NCBI RefSeq assembly: GCF_019039035.1
Contig: NZ_JAHNZT010000054.1
Coordinates: 1 to 33,650 of the forward strand
Source: Citreicoccus inhibens
GTDB lineage: Bacteria > Myxococcota > Myxococcia > Myxococcales > Myxococcaceae
DNA: 33,650 bases
Reading direction: 5' to 3'
The notes below the pieces were generated by a model. It ran no database searches. It saw only the letters and a list, made by a program, of their open reading frames with translations, and was not told the origin of the DNA. The position numbers and the translations under genes were made by a program. Below, piece by piece: positions 18,507 through 26,911 of the stretch. Positions within the stretch are counted from its first letter, which is position 1; each line of letters starts with the position of its first letter.

Positions 18507-19412
18507 ATGTCAGATACGTACCGTGTTGCGAGGCTGGCTATTCGGTTGCGCGGCTACGTCCAGCCGGACTCAGCCGGACAGTTCGAGGGTTACGTAGAGG
18601 CCGGCGACTATGTCGTGCTTGAGGAGAAGCAAGGTTACCCGACGGCGGACACTGACTATGTCCGCCTGGAGGTACCGACGCTGGGCGCGCTCGACACGTG
18701 GATTTGTGTGCGTTGGCGCACCCAGCGCTATGCCTTGCTTGTCAATATGGAGAAGCCGCCAGCCACAACTCGACTGGCATTTGACGACGACCCGTTGGCG
18801 GTGCCTGAAAGTGCGCTCACGACACGGTTGGCGGAGTTTCAAGAGTATAGCTACGACCTGGATGAAGCGCGCTATCCCTGGGAGCTGCCTGGTGTCCGCG
18901 TGCCGCTTGCTCCGCCTCGGAGCAATAACTGTTGTACTTTTGTAGAGGCACTAGTGGTGAAGGCCTTCTCGGATGTCCATGGCGCTGCCTTTGCTTGGGA
19001 TGCCCGTCGCCACCGGCAGATGATGGTCTCTTCTGCAGAAGACTACTTCTCGCCAGTTACTGCTGCCATAGAATCCGGTATGGCTATCTCTCCCCCGGAT
19101 GCGGACTGTCCGCCGCATCCCTGGACGCTCATCCAGGGATGGCGTAATCAGTGGCGTAATGGTCACACGTTTCTCATCGTTGAACATCATGCGGCAACGG
19201 ACAAGGTGCTGATTCTGGAGTCAAACTACTACTACGGCCTCAGAGGTGTTGGATACAGAGGTGTTGGTAGTTTGCATGAAGTTGGCCTCAAGCCGCCCGG
19301 TGACTGGTGGACGAGAAGCGATGTGTGGACATGGCGTCGAATCTGCTCCACTTATTTGTTCCGGCGACAGGCTTGGTTGAAGGTCAAGGAGCGCACCCTG
19401 TCTGGGGTATGA
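18507..19412 (+). CDS. SH3-like plus papain-like cysteine peptidase protein (cargo effector or hydrolase)
   Basis: A 301-residue protein. Residues 1-80 look like an SH3-type beta domain ('GYVEAGDYVVLEEKQGY', 'DYVRLEVPT'). Residues 135-245 resemble an NlpC/P60-like papain fold: Cys142/143 in 'NNCCTFVEALVVKAF', His220 in 'GHTFLIVEHHA', and an acidic or amide residue in 'VLILESN'. The chosen ATG has GGGAGGGGG upstream. It is AT-richer than the virion genes. There is no signal peptide. Two decayed relatives of its C-terminal half lie further right in the same island. It could be a cell-wall hydrolase, an effector or a toxin; the substrate is unknown. Confidence 0.7.
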   Translation: MSDTYRVARLAIRLRGYVQPDSAGQFEGYVEAGDYVVLEEKQGYPTADTDYVRLEVPTLGALDTWICVRWRTQRYALLVNMEKPPATTRLAFDDDPLAVPESALTTRLAEFQEYSYDLDEARYPWELPGVRVPLAPPRSNNCCTFVEALVVKAFSDVHGAAFAWDARRHRQMMVSSAEDYFSPVTAAIESGMAISPPDADCPPHPWTLIQGWRNQWRNGHTFLIVEHHAATDKVLILESNYYYGLRGVGYRGVGSLHEVGLKPPGDWWTRSDVWTWRRICSTYLFRRQAWLKVKERTLSGV

Positions 19413-19506
19413 AAATCCGAGGCGGTGTGGGGCGGATTGTCGTCGGAGGTTTGAGTCGTCGCGTGTTGGTTGGAGTTTGAATGTTGGATTTGTTTCTGGG
19501 GGGATT

Positions 19507-19965
19507 ATGCCAGAAGTGGTCCCTGCTCCTGCTGAGAACGAAGATGGTCGCTCAAAAGACTGTGTCGGCAAGGAGGGGTTTGGGCTCCTTGTTGGGGCGA
19601 TTGAGGATGCAGTAAATATAGCGTCGCGCAGTCATTATGCGATGGCCCGGAGGTGGCGCCGCGTTGATTTGGGGATATCAATCCCTCTTGCGATTTTTGC
19701 GGCAGGGACGGCAGGTGGGACTAGCGCGTTTGCGTTGAGTGCCCCCTCTTCTGGGTCGCCATTCGCCTGGGTGGCAGTTGGTGCTGCTCTCGTCTCCTCG
19801 GCATTGGCTGCGCTCAATACATCTCAGCAGCCTGGCAAGAAGGCCGAGTCGCATGAGAGTACCGGCAAGCGCTACTCGGCGCTCAAGTATCGCTGTAGGT
19901 ATGTGTTGATTCTCGAGGAGGAGAGCGATCAGCGTCGTGCGGAGATTCTTCAGGCGTTGATTTAG
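19507..19965 (+). CDS. Two-TM SLATT-like protein, possibly truncated by a stop codon
   Basis: A 152-residue protein with two membrane segments (about residues 54-76 and 85-103), then 'NTSQQPGKKAESHESTGKRY' and 'SALKYRCR', the layout of SLATT domains. These are predicted pore-forming effectors of nucleotide-sensing defence systems, but no sensor or nucleotide synthase gene is adjacent here. GGGGGG lies just before the ATG. The frame continues past the TAG at 19963-19965 for 76 more codons to a TAA at 20194-20196, with a protein-like charged helix ('SSLAVNEWAFVEARREKKKS'). A CAG-to-TAG change is a likely explanation. Confidence 0.6.
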   Translation: MPEVVPAPAENEDGRSKDCVGKEGFGLLVGAIEDAVNIASRSHYAMARRWRRVDLGISIPLAIFAAGTAGGTSAFALSAPSSGSPFAWVAVGAALVSSALAALNTSQQPGKKAESHESTGKRYSALKYRCRYVLILEEESDQRRAEILQALI

Positions 19966-20312
19966 GAGCAATCTCAGATTCGGGAGAGCAGCCTCGCGGT
20001 CAATGAATGGGCATTTGTGGAGGCGCGCCGCGAGAAGAAGAAGAGCGAGGAGCGTGATAGCTCAGGCGGGGGGCGTGGTGTGAGTGGTGAACATCTAGTG
20101 CCGTCATTCGATGGGGCGCGAGTGTCTGCGAAAACTGCTCCGTCTGTCTCTGCTGATGTGTTGGATGGGAATGTTGCTCGGCTGCCAGGGAAGTAATCTG
20201 GAGCCGGTGCTTGCTTGGTGAGAGATGTGTGGTGTCGAATGCGCAATTCGGTGCAGGCCAACTCGTCTCATGGGACATGGATTGCGGTAGCTGATGAAGG
20301 CAGTCGCCGCTA

Positions 20313-20622
20313 GCGCTGCTTGTCCTGTCGGTAGGCGCGCCATCCCGCCCCTGGACGCGTACCCAGGGGCGGCGCAGCCAGTGGGGTTCGGGGCACACCT
20401 TCCTCGTTCTGGGGCACCACCCGGAGGCTGACAAGGTGCTGGTGTTGGAGGCCAACCCCCTTCCGGCTCGACGGCGTCGGCTACCGTGGCCTCGGCAACC
20501 TGCGCGACGCCGGCCTCCGGCCGCCTGCGGACTGGTGGACGCGGAGCGAGGTGTGGACGTGGCGCCGCATCTGCTCGACGTACCCCCTCCGGCGGCAGGC
20601 CTGGCTGAAGGTCACTGCGTGA
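20313..20622 (+). pseudogene. Decayed relative of the papain-like cargo gene, copy 1
   Basis: In two frames it gives 'QWGSGHTFLVLGHHPEADKV' and, after a frameshift, 'GVGYRGLGNLRDAGLRPP' and 'DWWTRSEVWTWRRICSTY', followed by 'LRRQAWLKV'. This parallels the last 100 residues of the gene at 18507-19412. There is no N-terminal part. It is more GC-rich than the intact gene, so it is an older or independent relative and not a recent copy. Confidence 0.8.
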
Positions 20623-20768
20623 ACGGCGACGAGGCGTTGAGCCCTGCCGTGCTTCCTTCTGTCAGTACCGCAGTACGGCGACCGCTACCGGCGCAGCACG
20701 CTGGTGTGGTCCAGCGCCGCGTAGAGACGCGGCGCTGGCGAATCCAGACGAGGCCCTATTCTTCAACC

Positions 20769-21233
20769 TCAGATTTGGGCCCAGACGACGCCGTGGATGA
20801 AGCCATAGGCGCCCACGTCACACGACAGGTACAGCTTGCCCCCGGACGGAACGTATGCCCCAGTCAGGACCATGTACTGGTTGCTGCCAGTGGCTGGCAG
20901 CACCGCCGTCTGGGACCACCACTGGTAGTCGGATGAGATGTTGGCGCCCACTGCGGTACACGAGATGTTCGTAGCGGCAGTCGCTGCGAATCCATACACA
21001 GTGACTGAGTAATTGCCCGCTCCGTCCACGGCGAGGGGGATGAGCCAAGTCTTGGTCGTTGCGCAGTTGTTCTTGACGGCACCCAGCGAGTTGCGGCCGA
21101 AAACCCAGCAGCTTGCGTCAGCCGGATTCGGAGTGTAGCCACTGAAGCCAGGGATGCTTCGCGCCATTGCGAGGCTTGACGTCAACAGAATCGAAAGGCC
21201 CACAATGGCGGCAATCGAGCGCGAATGCTTCAT
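20769..21233 (-). CDS. Secreted hypothetical protein
   Basis: A 154-residue protein with a clear signal peptide (MKHSRSIAAIVGLSILLTSS then LAMA) and four Cys in the mature part ('ASCWVFGRNSLGAVKNNCAT', 'NISC', 'YLSC'). AGGAG lies 8 bases before the ATG at 21233, and an AT-rich promoter-like stretch (21290-21330) precedes it. It is a minus-strand gene in a plus-strand island and resembles small exported proteins common in myxobacterial genomes. Its role is unknown. Confidence 0.75.
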   Translation of the reverse strand: MKHSRSIAAIVGLSILLTSSLAMARSIPGFSGYTPNPADASCWVFGRNSLGAVKNNCATTKTWLIPLAVDGAGNYSVTVYGFAATAATNISCTAVGANISSDYQWWSQTAVLPATGSNQYMVLTGAYVPSGGKLYLSCDVGAYGFIHGVVWAQI

Positions 21234-21313
21234 TGCATGAACTCCTAGTGAGGGGAAGGGTGTTGCCATGGCTGTACGGCATGGAGTTTTTTCCTTCGGT
21301 TGCTTGATTATCT

Positions 21314-21327
21314 AGAAATTAATTTCT
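21314..21327. promoter_or_regulatory. AT-rich palindrome upstream of the secreted protein gene
   Basis: AGAAATTAATTTCT is a perfect 14-bp palindrome in a strongly AT-rich patch about 80 bases before the ATG at 21233. It fits an operator or promoter element of that gene. Function is inferred. Confidence 0.35.
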
Positions 21328-21349
21328 GTCGGCCTGTGTAATTTTGTGC

Positions 21350-21610
21350 CTCCGTTCGCTGTTGGCGCAACCCGTCGGGCTCGGAGCACGCCTTCCTCGT
21401 AGTGGATTTCCACGAGGCGGCGGACAAGGCGCTGATGCGAGGGTCCAATGCTACCTACCTCGACGGCGTTGGCGACCGCGGCCTCGGCAACCTGCGAGAC
21501 GTCGGCCTCCAGCAGTCTGCGGACTGGTGGCCTTGGAGCGAGGTCTGAACGCGGCGCCGCATCTGCTCGACGTACCCCTTTCGGAGGCATGCCTGACTGG
21601 AGGTCAGCGC
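21350..21610 (+). pseudogene. Decayed relative of the papain-like cargo gene, copy 2
   Basis: It reads 'GSEHAFLVVDFHEAADKALM', 'YLDGVGDRGLGNLRDVGLQQ' and 'DWWPWSEV', then a stop, then 'RRICSTYPFRRHA' and another stop. It is again only the C-terminal part of the 18507-19412 family and is more decayed than copy 1. A new gene begins 120 bases further on. Confidence 0.75.
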
Positions 21611-21732
21611 GCGCACGGCAGCGGGGCTCTGAGCTGTGGTGAGGGGTGCGGTTCTAGCCTAACGCAAGCATCCCTTCGAATCGGTCGTCGAACTCCGGAG
21701 CCAGTATAGAGTGATTGGGGGAGGGGCCCACA

Positions 21733-22467
21733 ATGCAGAATAGAGTTACAACAGAAAGGAGCCGCGCGTTGGGAGAGTTCTTGATGGCCCAGCGCCTTCG
21801 CTGCGGAGACGACCGCACGTCGGTTACTCGAGAGCTGACGGAATCAATTGTGCGTTGGGGCCGGGCGCAGGGATGGAACGTTCAGCTTGAGTATCGCGTT
21901 CCCGCGTACTGCGCGGAGGAGGAAAGGGCTCGGAGGATTGATGTCCTTTTGGGGCCACCCGGAGGCCAAGCTCTCGCTGTTGAGCTGGATAGCGCTGACC
22001 GACGGAAGTCTGTCGAGAAGCTGCTGTGGATGGCCGGCCATGGGGCCGAACCACTTTGGGTTCGGTGGGACTTCAAGGCGCCACGATTCCGCGCAGCAGT
22101 TCCATCGATGATTCAGGTGATTGAACTCAACGTGCTTGCGATGGGCGTGTTGGCGCAGGGGAAGACGAGCGCTTCGTCGGCGAAGGCACCAAGCGAGCTG
22201 CGCCCCGGGAGGGAGGAGAGTCATTCTCCTCACCGCCGAGCCACGCTAGGTGAACTTCCGGAGCTGCCCATTCCATCCCCTGGCGCGATTCGCGTTGCAG
22301 GCTGTCCAAGGGCATATGCGCCATGGACGCCAGTTGAGGATGAAGTGCTGCTTTCGCATTTTGACTCAGGGCTAGGTGTGAGGGGACTGTGTATGCTGCT
22401 TGGCCGCCAGACTGGGGCAATTCGTTCACGGCTGCAGCGACTGAGACCTGAGTTGGTCGAATTCTAG
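21733..22467 (+). CDS. PD-(D/E)XK-like nuclease with C-terminal Myb/SANT-like domain
   Basis: A 244-residue protein. Residues 64-100 have 'RARRIDVLLGPPGGQALAVE' with Asp70, Glu84 and Asp86, then 'SVEKL' with Lys96, a pattern like restriction-type nuclease folds. Residues 197-240 have 'PWTPVEDEVLLSHF' and 'GRQTGAIRSRLQRLRPEL', a Myb-like DNA-binding module. GGGGGAGGGG lies before the ATG at 21733. It is convergent with the terminase gene, 52 bases away. The nuclease call rests on a few motif residues only. Confidence 0.55.
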   Translation: MQNRVTTERSRALGEFLMAQRLRCGDDRTSVTRELTESIVRWGRAQGWNVQLEYRVPAYCAEEERARRIDVLLGPPGGQALAVELDSADRRKSVEKLLWMAGHGAEPLWVRWDFKAPRFRAAVPSMIQVIELNVLAMGVLAQGKTSASSAKAPSELRPGREESHSPHRRATLGELPELPIPSPGAIRVAGCPRAYAPWTPVEDEVLLSHFDSGLGVRGLCMLLGRQTGAIRSRLQRLRPELVEF

Positions 22468-22519
22468 ATGGGGAGGGCGAGGAGCGTAATTGGGCTTTGA
22501 GAGATTTGGCAGTGCTGGG

Positions 22520-23951
22520 TTAGCCAATCACCCGCACGCCGATCTCCCCATGCCCTCGTCGCTCCGGCCCCCGCTCGCGCTGGCAGGCAAGGACGACGGC
22601 CCAGAACTTGTCCGCGTGCCCGCGGTTGGTGCGCTCGCCATCGAAGGACACCTTCCCTGAAGGAAGCACCCTGCGCTTGATGGAGTGAATCTGCCCGACG
22701 AGTTCGCGCTCACGCGGCAAGGTGACGTCGCGGCGCTGGAGCAGAATCTTGAAGTCGGTGGCCCAGCGCTCCTTCGCCTCGTTGGTGAAGTTCTCCGCCA
22801 CGACCTGTGGGAAGTCCCTCGCCAGATTCTCAGCGAGGTTCATTCCGATCCCGCTGCGGTCGACGGAGAGGCGCGCGACGGGCAGCACCGAGAGGAGTCT
22901 GCGGAGGTGTGCCTCCTGCTCGGAGAAGGGGACTCCTTCGAAACTGCGTAGCATGCGGCACGTGAATCGGCCCGCCACCTCTTCGAAGACTGCCAGCTCC
23001 GAGCGGTCTCTCGTGCGGCCGACGTCGAAGCCCGCCACCAGGCGCCCCTGGGGCACAGGCACATCGGAGGCGTCCTGAGCTAGCGGCAACTCGTCGGTGG
23101 TGCACGGGAGGATGAGTTCGTACGGGAGGAAGGAGTACGATTCGTCCACGTAAAAGGCACTCAAACTCCTGCTGGAAGTCCTCCAGCGGCAGGGAGTCGT
23201 ACTGCTCGGTGAGGACGGGGCGCCCGAAGCGAGCGACGCGCTCCTCGGTGGGCATGAGGGGAGCCTCCACGGCGGCGCGCCGCACGTCGAGAGAGAAGAA
23301 GCGGCACAGCCACCAGGGCACTTGCTGGCGTGTGTGGTGCGGGTACTTGCGAAGCTCCTGGGTTGCAATCTCCCAGAAGATGCCGCGCCGGCCGAGCGGG
23401 GTGCTGCAGCCTGTGAGCTGACCATGGGAGCGGAGGATGAGCGCCGTGGAGCCAGTGTAGACCTCCCTGTCTCCAATATAGTGCGCCAGTTCATCCATCA
23501 CGCAGTCACCCCGCTTTCCACGCGGCGGCTTGGACGGCACGCTGATGATGCGCGAGAGTCGCCGGCCTCGAGAGTTCGACTCGAAGGCCAGCTCTGTCTT
23601 CGCGTCAGTGACGAGCTTCTTCTTGTAGGCGAGCGGCATCTCCTCGAACACCTGCCGGGCGAGGAGAATCTTCTCGACTGCATCTGAAAGGTTGTAACTC
23701 ACGAACACAGTTGTGTGTCCGTCGCGCAGATGACAGCGCGAGAGGGCTTCGAGGGCAAAGATGAAGGAGAAGCCCACCTGGCGGCTCTTCGCCACCCAAC
23801 GGAAGCGCGAGCGATTGTTCAGCAATGCGAGTTGGTATGGTTCCAGGACAATGGGCTCGCCTTCGTACTGGCAGAGGCCCGAAATGAAACCGGCTTCAGT
23901 AGAAAGCCAGCCAGACAGGTCATCCTCGGTGCGTCTGGTCGTTATGAGCAC
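22520..23951 (-). pseudogene. Terminase large subunit, interrupted by a frameshift
   Basis: From the GTG at 23951, 265 codons encode the ATPase part: '[20 protein letters not shown]' (Walker A variant), 'CVMDELAHY' (Walker B) and 'GCSTPLG' (coupling motif). At about 23156 ('EFEC' to 'FYVDESYSF') the frame shifts, and the nuclease part continues to 22520: '[18 protein letters not shown]', '[18 protein letters not shown]' and '[11 protein letters not shown]'. Removing one base joins the frames. The combined length of about 476 residues is normal. As written the motor and nuclease parts are separated. It overlaps the HNH gene by 10 bases. Confidence 0.85.
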
Positions 23952-24715
23952 GGCTGGAATTTCCTCTCAAAGAGGACTTGGAGCTCGTCGAGAAGGATGT
24001 CGAGTTCCATCCCACGCCAAGCGCCGTAGAATTTCCATGGGTCCATGGCGTGCTTCTGGGCGTTGCAGTTGCGGCATAGGGGCACTGCATTGTGCAGGAG
24101 CGGGTAGCCCTTTTGCATCGGACGGTGATGGTCCAGCTCCAAGGGGCCTGCTGAGTTGCAGCGTGCGCAGGTGTTGCCAAAAGCATTGAAGATGAATGCC
24201 TCGTAGCCCGCGGGGAGCGGCTCGTCGATGCCGTAGCGGAGCTCGCGGGTGCGGCGGGAAGCGGTCCGTCCCGCCTCGGCATTCATGCGATACCAGCGCC
24301 TGTTCACTGCTCTTTTGGTTCGCTTTCCCTTCGGAGACGCCGAATAGCGCTTCATCGCGGCGGCCATGGCGTGACGCTTCTCGGGGCATGCGCGCTTGTC
24401 AGTTTCGTAGCACCGTCTGCACAGCCCATGCGCACGGTGTTCCCTCTCGGTGGTGTTGCACCGCACGCAGCAGGGAGCCTTCTCGGACCACCTGCGTTCT
24501 CGCTCAGGGAGAGTTCCTCGGTGCCAGCGGCGCTTATAGCAACGCGTGCATAGACCAAGGGCCATATGCCGGCGCGAAGTCTCGCGGCAGTCGATGCACG
24601 CCTCTGGGTAGGGGGCGGGGCTCCATCGCACGCAGCCTGTGTCTTCAGGGTTCGTCTCGTCCTGTCTGCGAACCGCGGCCACAGGTTCGTTCCCTCCCGG
24701 CTGGAGTCCATTCAT
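23942..24715 (-). CDS. HNH endonuclease with two N-terminal zinc fingers
   Basis: A 257-residue protein from the ATG at 24715 (AGAGGA 7 bases before it). A longer TTG start at 24820 is possible. Two similar fingers at about residues 40-59 and 83-102 each have C-x2-C, 12 bases' worth of residues, then 'GLC-x-RCY'. The C-terminal HNH domain (183-222) has '[18 protein letters not shown]' and '[14 protein letters not shown]'. HNH genes next to terminase are common in phages, where they help cut DNA for packaging. It precedes the large terminase gene and overlaps it. Confidence 0.88.
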   Translation of the reverse strand: MNGLQPGGNEPVAAVRRQDETNPEDTGCVRWSPAPYPEACIDCRETSRRHMALGLCTRCYKRRWHRGTLPERERRWSEKAPCCVRCNTTEREHRAHGLCRRCYETDKRACPEKRHAMAAAMKRYSASPKGKRTKRAVNRRWYRMNAEAGRTASRRTRELRYGIDEPLPAGYEAFIFNAFGNTCARCNSAGPLELDHHRPMQKGYPLLHNAVPLCRNCNAQKHAMDPWKFYGAWRGMELDILLDELQVLFERKFQPCS

Positions 24716-24830
24716 GTTCGATTCCTCTGCGGTAGCCCATTCACCCAGCGCCTTCGCTGTATTCAATTGCGCCAACCCGCTTTCGTCTTCATGGTTGGCT
24801 CTGCTGATTGACACCTCCAATTTCTGCTTT

Positions 24831-24851
24831 CATACGCACGTCGTGCGTATG
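24831..24851. promoter_or_regulatory. Perfect inverted repeat, operator-like
   Basis: CATACGCACG, one base T, CGTGCGTATG. The 10-bp arms are perfect. It lies between the HNH gene start and the broken antirepressor gene. Related half-sites (ACGCATACG, GTGCGTACG) recur at 33196-33241. A binding site for a dimeric regulator is likely; no cognate protein is identified. Confidence 0.45.
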
Positions 24852-24899
24852 AACCTCGTCCTCCGCCATCGTCCGCGGAAGGCCGCTGGAGATGCGGTG

Positions 24900-25121
24900 C
24901 TCGACAACCACTGCGACGAAATTGACTATGACTCATGCTGACCTCCAGGGGCTGCACAGTGCGCAGACCCTTTTCGTTGTCCCCGAGGCGACGTGCCTGC
25001 TCGGCGTTGATGGTGAGCACCGGGCAGGCGTCGCTGGCGACGAACCAGGGCTCACCCTGTTCTCATCGAGGGAGATTCGGCTGCGGTATGCCTCGATGGT
25101 GAACTCGGCGAGCGGATGCAC
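24900..25121 (-). pseudogene. BRO-N type phage antirepressor remnant
   Basis: From a GTG at 25121 (AAGGAG upstream) the frame reads 'MHPLAEFTIEAYRSRISLDE'. At about 25060 it shifts, and the other frame continues 'QGEPWFVASDACPVLTINAE' and 'RLGDNEKGLRTVQPLEVS'. This is the usual Bro-N pattern ('G-EPWFVA-D-C-VL' and 'DNEKG'). No C-terminal domain follows. It is therefore a broken lysogeny-control gene. Confidence 0.7.
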
Positions 25122-25259
25122 AGCGACTCCACTCCTTTCTGGGGAACGCCGAGGCCGCATGTGGCCCGGCTCAAGATGCAATGCGCAGCGTGGCAAATGA
25201 CTTGTCTTGTTGGGGTGGCAGAGCGTGCATGGCCGAGTCCCCTTCACGATGGAGTTGCC

Positions 25260-25868
25260 ATGTCTGCCTATGCTGCCCGTGCACCCCGAACCCTCACGGA
25301 GAAGGAGGTGGTGCTGCTCTTGCGCACCACGGGGTTCCACCGGGATGGCTACCGGGACCACTGTCTGTACAGCCTCGCGCTCGCCACGGGCCTGCGTGAG
25401 CATGAGCTGGTGGCGCTCAACGTCGGGGACATCTTCGACGAGCGCGGGCGAGCACGCCGGCACGTGCTGCTGCACGTCTTCAAGGGCAGCCGCCGGCACC
25501 CTCGCCCCCAGGAGGTGGTCCTCTCGGACACGGTGCGCGCGAAGCTGGAGAAGCTGCTGCGCCTCAAGCGCACGCAGGGGCACGACGTGGAGCCCCACGC
25601 GCCGCTCTTCCTGAGCCGAAAGGGCCTGCGCTTGTCCACGCGGCAGGTGCGCCACGGCTTCGCGGTGTGGCAGGAGCGAGCGGGGTTGGAGCGGCACCTC
25701 AACTTCCACGCCGTGCGCCACACTGCGTGCACCGGGGTGTACCGGCGGACGAAGGACATCCGTCTCACCCAGCGCTTCGCGCGCCAACGCTCCATCGACT
25801 CCACCGTCATCTACACGCACCCCTCGGATGACGAACTGGTGCGGGTGACTCAGGATCTGCCCTGCTGA
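25260..25868 (+). CDS. Short tyrosine recombinase/integrase
   Basis: A 202-residue catalytic-domain protein. It has Arg46 in 'ATGLREHEL', Lys75 in 'FKGSRRH', His150 and Arg153 in 'HAVRHTACTG', and nucleophile Tyr185 in 'STVIYTHPS'. The usual LGH is ARQ, so the later His is replaced by Gln176. There is no N-terminal arm- or core-binding domain. GGAG lies 5 bases before the ATG. It is on the plus strand between the antirepressor remnant and a non-coding repeat region. Activity as integrase is uncertain. Confidence 0.8.
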   Translation: MSAYAARAPRTLTEKEVVLLLRTTGFHRDGYRDHCLYSLALATGLREHELVALNVGDIFDERGRARRHVLLHVFKGSRRHPRPQEVVLSDTVRAKLEKLLRLKRTQGHDVEPHAPLFLSRKGLRLSTRQVRHGFAVWQERAGLERHLNFHAVRHTACTGVYRRTKDIRLTQRFARQRSIDSTVIYTHPSDDELVRVTQDLPC

Positions 25869-25991
25869 TGGGGCGTGCCGCCTCCGTGCCCGGCGCCCGC
25901 GACACCCTGGTTGAGCCAGGGGGAGGCGCGCGGAGGCGGTGAGGGGCGGCGGTTTCTGGGGCCCTCTCGGGCTCTCGCAGGCGCCGCTGGC

Positions 25992-26059
25992 GAAAGTGAA
26001 CAGGGCGAGCTGTTCACTTACCGAGTGAAAATGAACAGGGGTGGACTGTTCACTTTTTC
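25992..26059. repeat. GAAARTGAAC repeat cluster 1
   Basis: There are four copies in alternating orientation: 25992-26001 (forward), 26012-26020 (reverse), 26027-26036 (forward) and 26048-26059 (reverse). AAGTGAACAG and CTGTTCACTT form 10-bp inverted arms about a 6-base centre. They lie just right of the recombinase gene. They may be operator sites or transposase-binding ends of a lost IS21-like element. Confidence 0.6.
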
Positions 26060-26351
26060 GGAGTCGCCCCTCTCGAAAAGGGCCCCAGGTACACGCTCCC
26101 GTGGCGAGGCCCGCACGAAAGATCGCACCACCCCCCACCCTGGCGTCATGGGTAGGCGGGGTAGGCGTGCTGGCGTCATCGGTGGGCATGGTTGAGGCCG
26201 GCCAGGGCAGGCGGCGAAGGCGACGGGGAGGAGCCGGGGCCGAGAGGGCGGGCGGCAGGTGGCCCCAACCTGCGGAAAGCGGCAATCGGCCCCGGCGCTT
26301 CGGCCCCTCAAGAGGGCGCGTAAGCACGCGAAACAGCGTGGGGGCAGTGAC

Positions 26352-26389
26352 GCCGAATGGCCGGCTTTACGCATTTCCGGCCATTCGGC
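26352..26389. terminator. Perfect 13-bp hairpin, possible terminator
   Basis: The arms GCCGAATGGCCGG and CCGGCCATTCGGC surround a 12-base loop. No T run follows on either strand, so it may be a rho-independent-like stem without U tract, or a protein site instead. Confidence 0.4.
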
Positions 26390-26483
26390 TCGGCCCGGGT
26401 AACGGGACGCGCGCCAGGGTTCGCTTGAGCCGGCGGGCCGGAGCATCGAGGGCGGAGCGCGGGGGCGTGGGGCTCATGCGGAA

Positions 26484-26519
26484 GGCAAAGGCCTTCGGTC
26501 CGAAACGCTCGGGGACACG
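26484..26519 (-). promoter_or_regulatory. Degenerate late promoter-like motif, copy D
   Basis: On the minus strand it reads GTGTCCCCGA, three extra bases, TTT, 11 bases and CCTTTGCC. It keeps most of the shared bases but has a 3-base insert and one change in the last block. It points left toward the HNH and large terminase genes. Confidence 0.4.
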
Positions 26520-26824
26520 CGCGCACAATCGGGGCACCACGCGGTGAAAGGTGCGGTGCGCGGGGGGCGAGGCCGGGCTCCGCGCCTGGAGGTCACAGAG
26601 GGCGGCCAGCGGCGTTCAGCGGTGAGGGGCCGATGGGCTGGGAAAGTGAACGGCGTGCTGGGGTCCGGGCCGCTGGACGGAGTGTGTTTCCGAGGCCGAT
26701 TTCAGGCCCGAACTCATACCGCGGCGCTCGAGCACCAGTCGGCTCGACGCCCTAACGCCGCGAAACTACAAAGGCTGCGGCGCCAGGCGTGTGCATCCGG
26801 GCGCCAGGTAGAGAGCCCCCGGGG

Positions 26825-26898
26825 GAAAGTGAACGAGCGCGGCCTGGCACGGCGAAAGTGAACGGCGAAAATGAACGTGAAAAAGCTCCGTTCACTTA
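26825..26898. repeat. GAAARTGAAC repeat cluster 2
   Basis: There are three forward copies (26825-26834, 26854-26863, 26867-26876) and one reverse copy (26890-26898). The motif is the same as in cluster 1, about 0.8 kb away. It ends 13 bases before the stop of the duplicated small-terminase fragment. Confidence 0.6.
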
Positions 26899-26911
26899 CC
26901 GGAGGGCGCAC

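Larger units (their letters stand above)
26060..26824. other. GC-rich non-coding stretch
   Basis: No convincing gene. It has a short direct repeat (TGGCGTCATGGGTAGGC, then TGGCGTCATCGGTGGGC) around 26141-26190, an isolated GAAAGTGAAC at 26642-26651, a hairpin at 26352-26389 and a degenerate promoter-like motif at 26484-26519. Open frames here are long only because the sequence is G-rich. Confidence 0.5.

Noticed and set aside
24933-26327. Minus-strand open frame of 464 codons over the recombinase
   Set aside because: It is antisense to a clear tyrosine recombinase and composed of low-complexity Arg/Pro/Ser sequence; only its last part overlaps the BRO-N remnant.
26041-26861. Open frames in the GC-rich non-coding stretch
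   Set aside because: They are Arg/Gly-rich in several frames at once, lack ribosome sites and show no domain.
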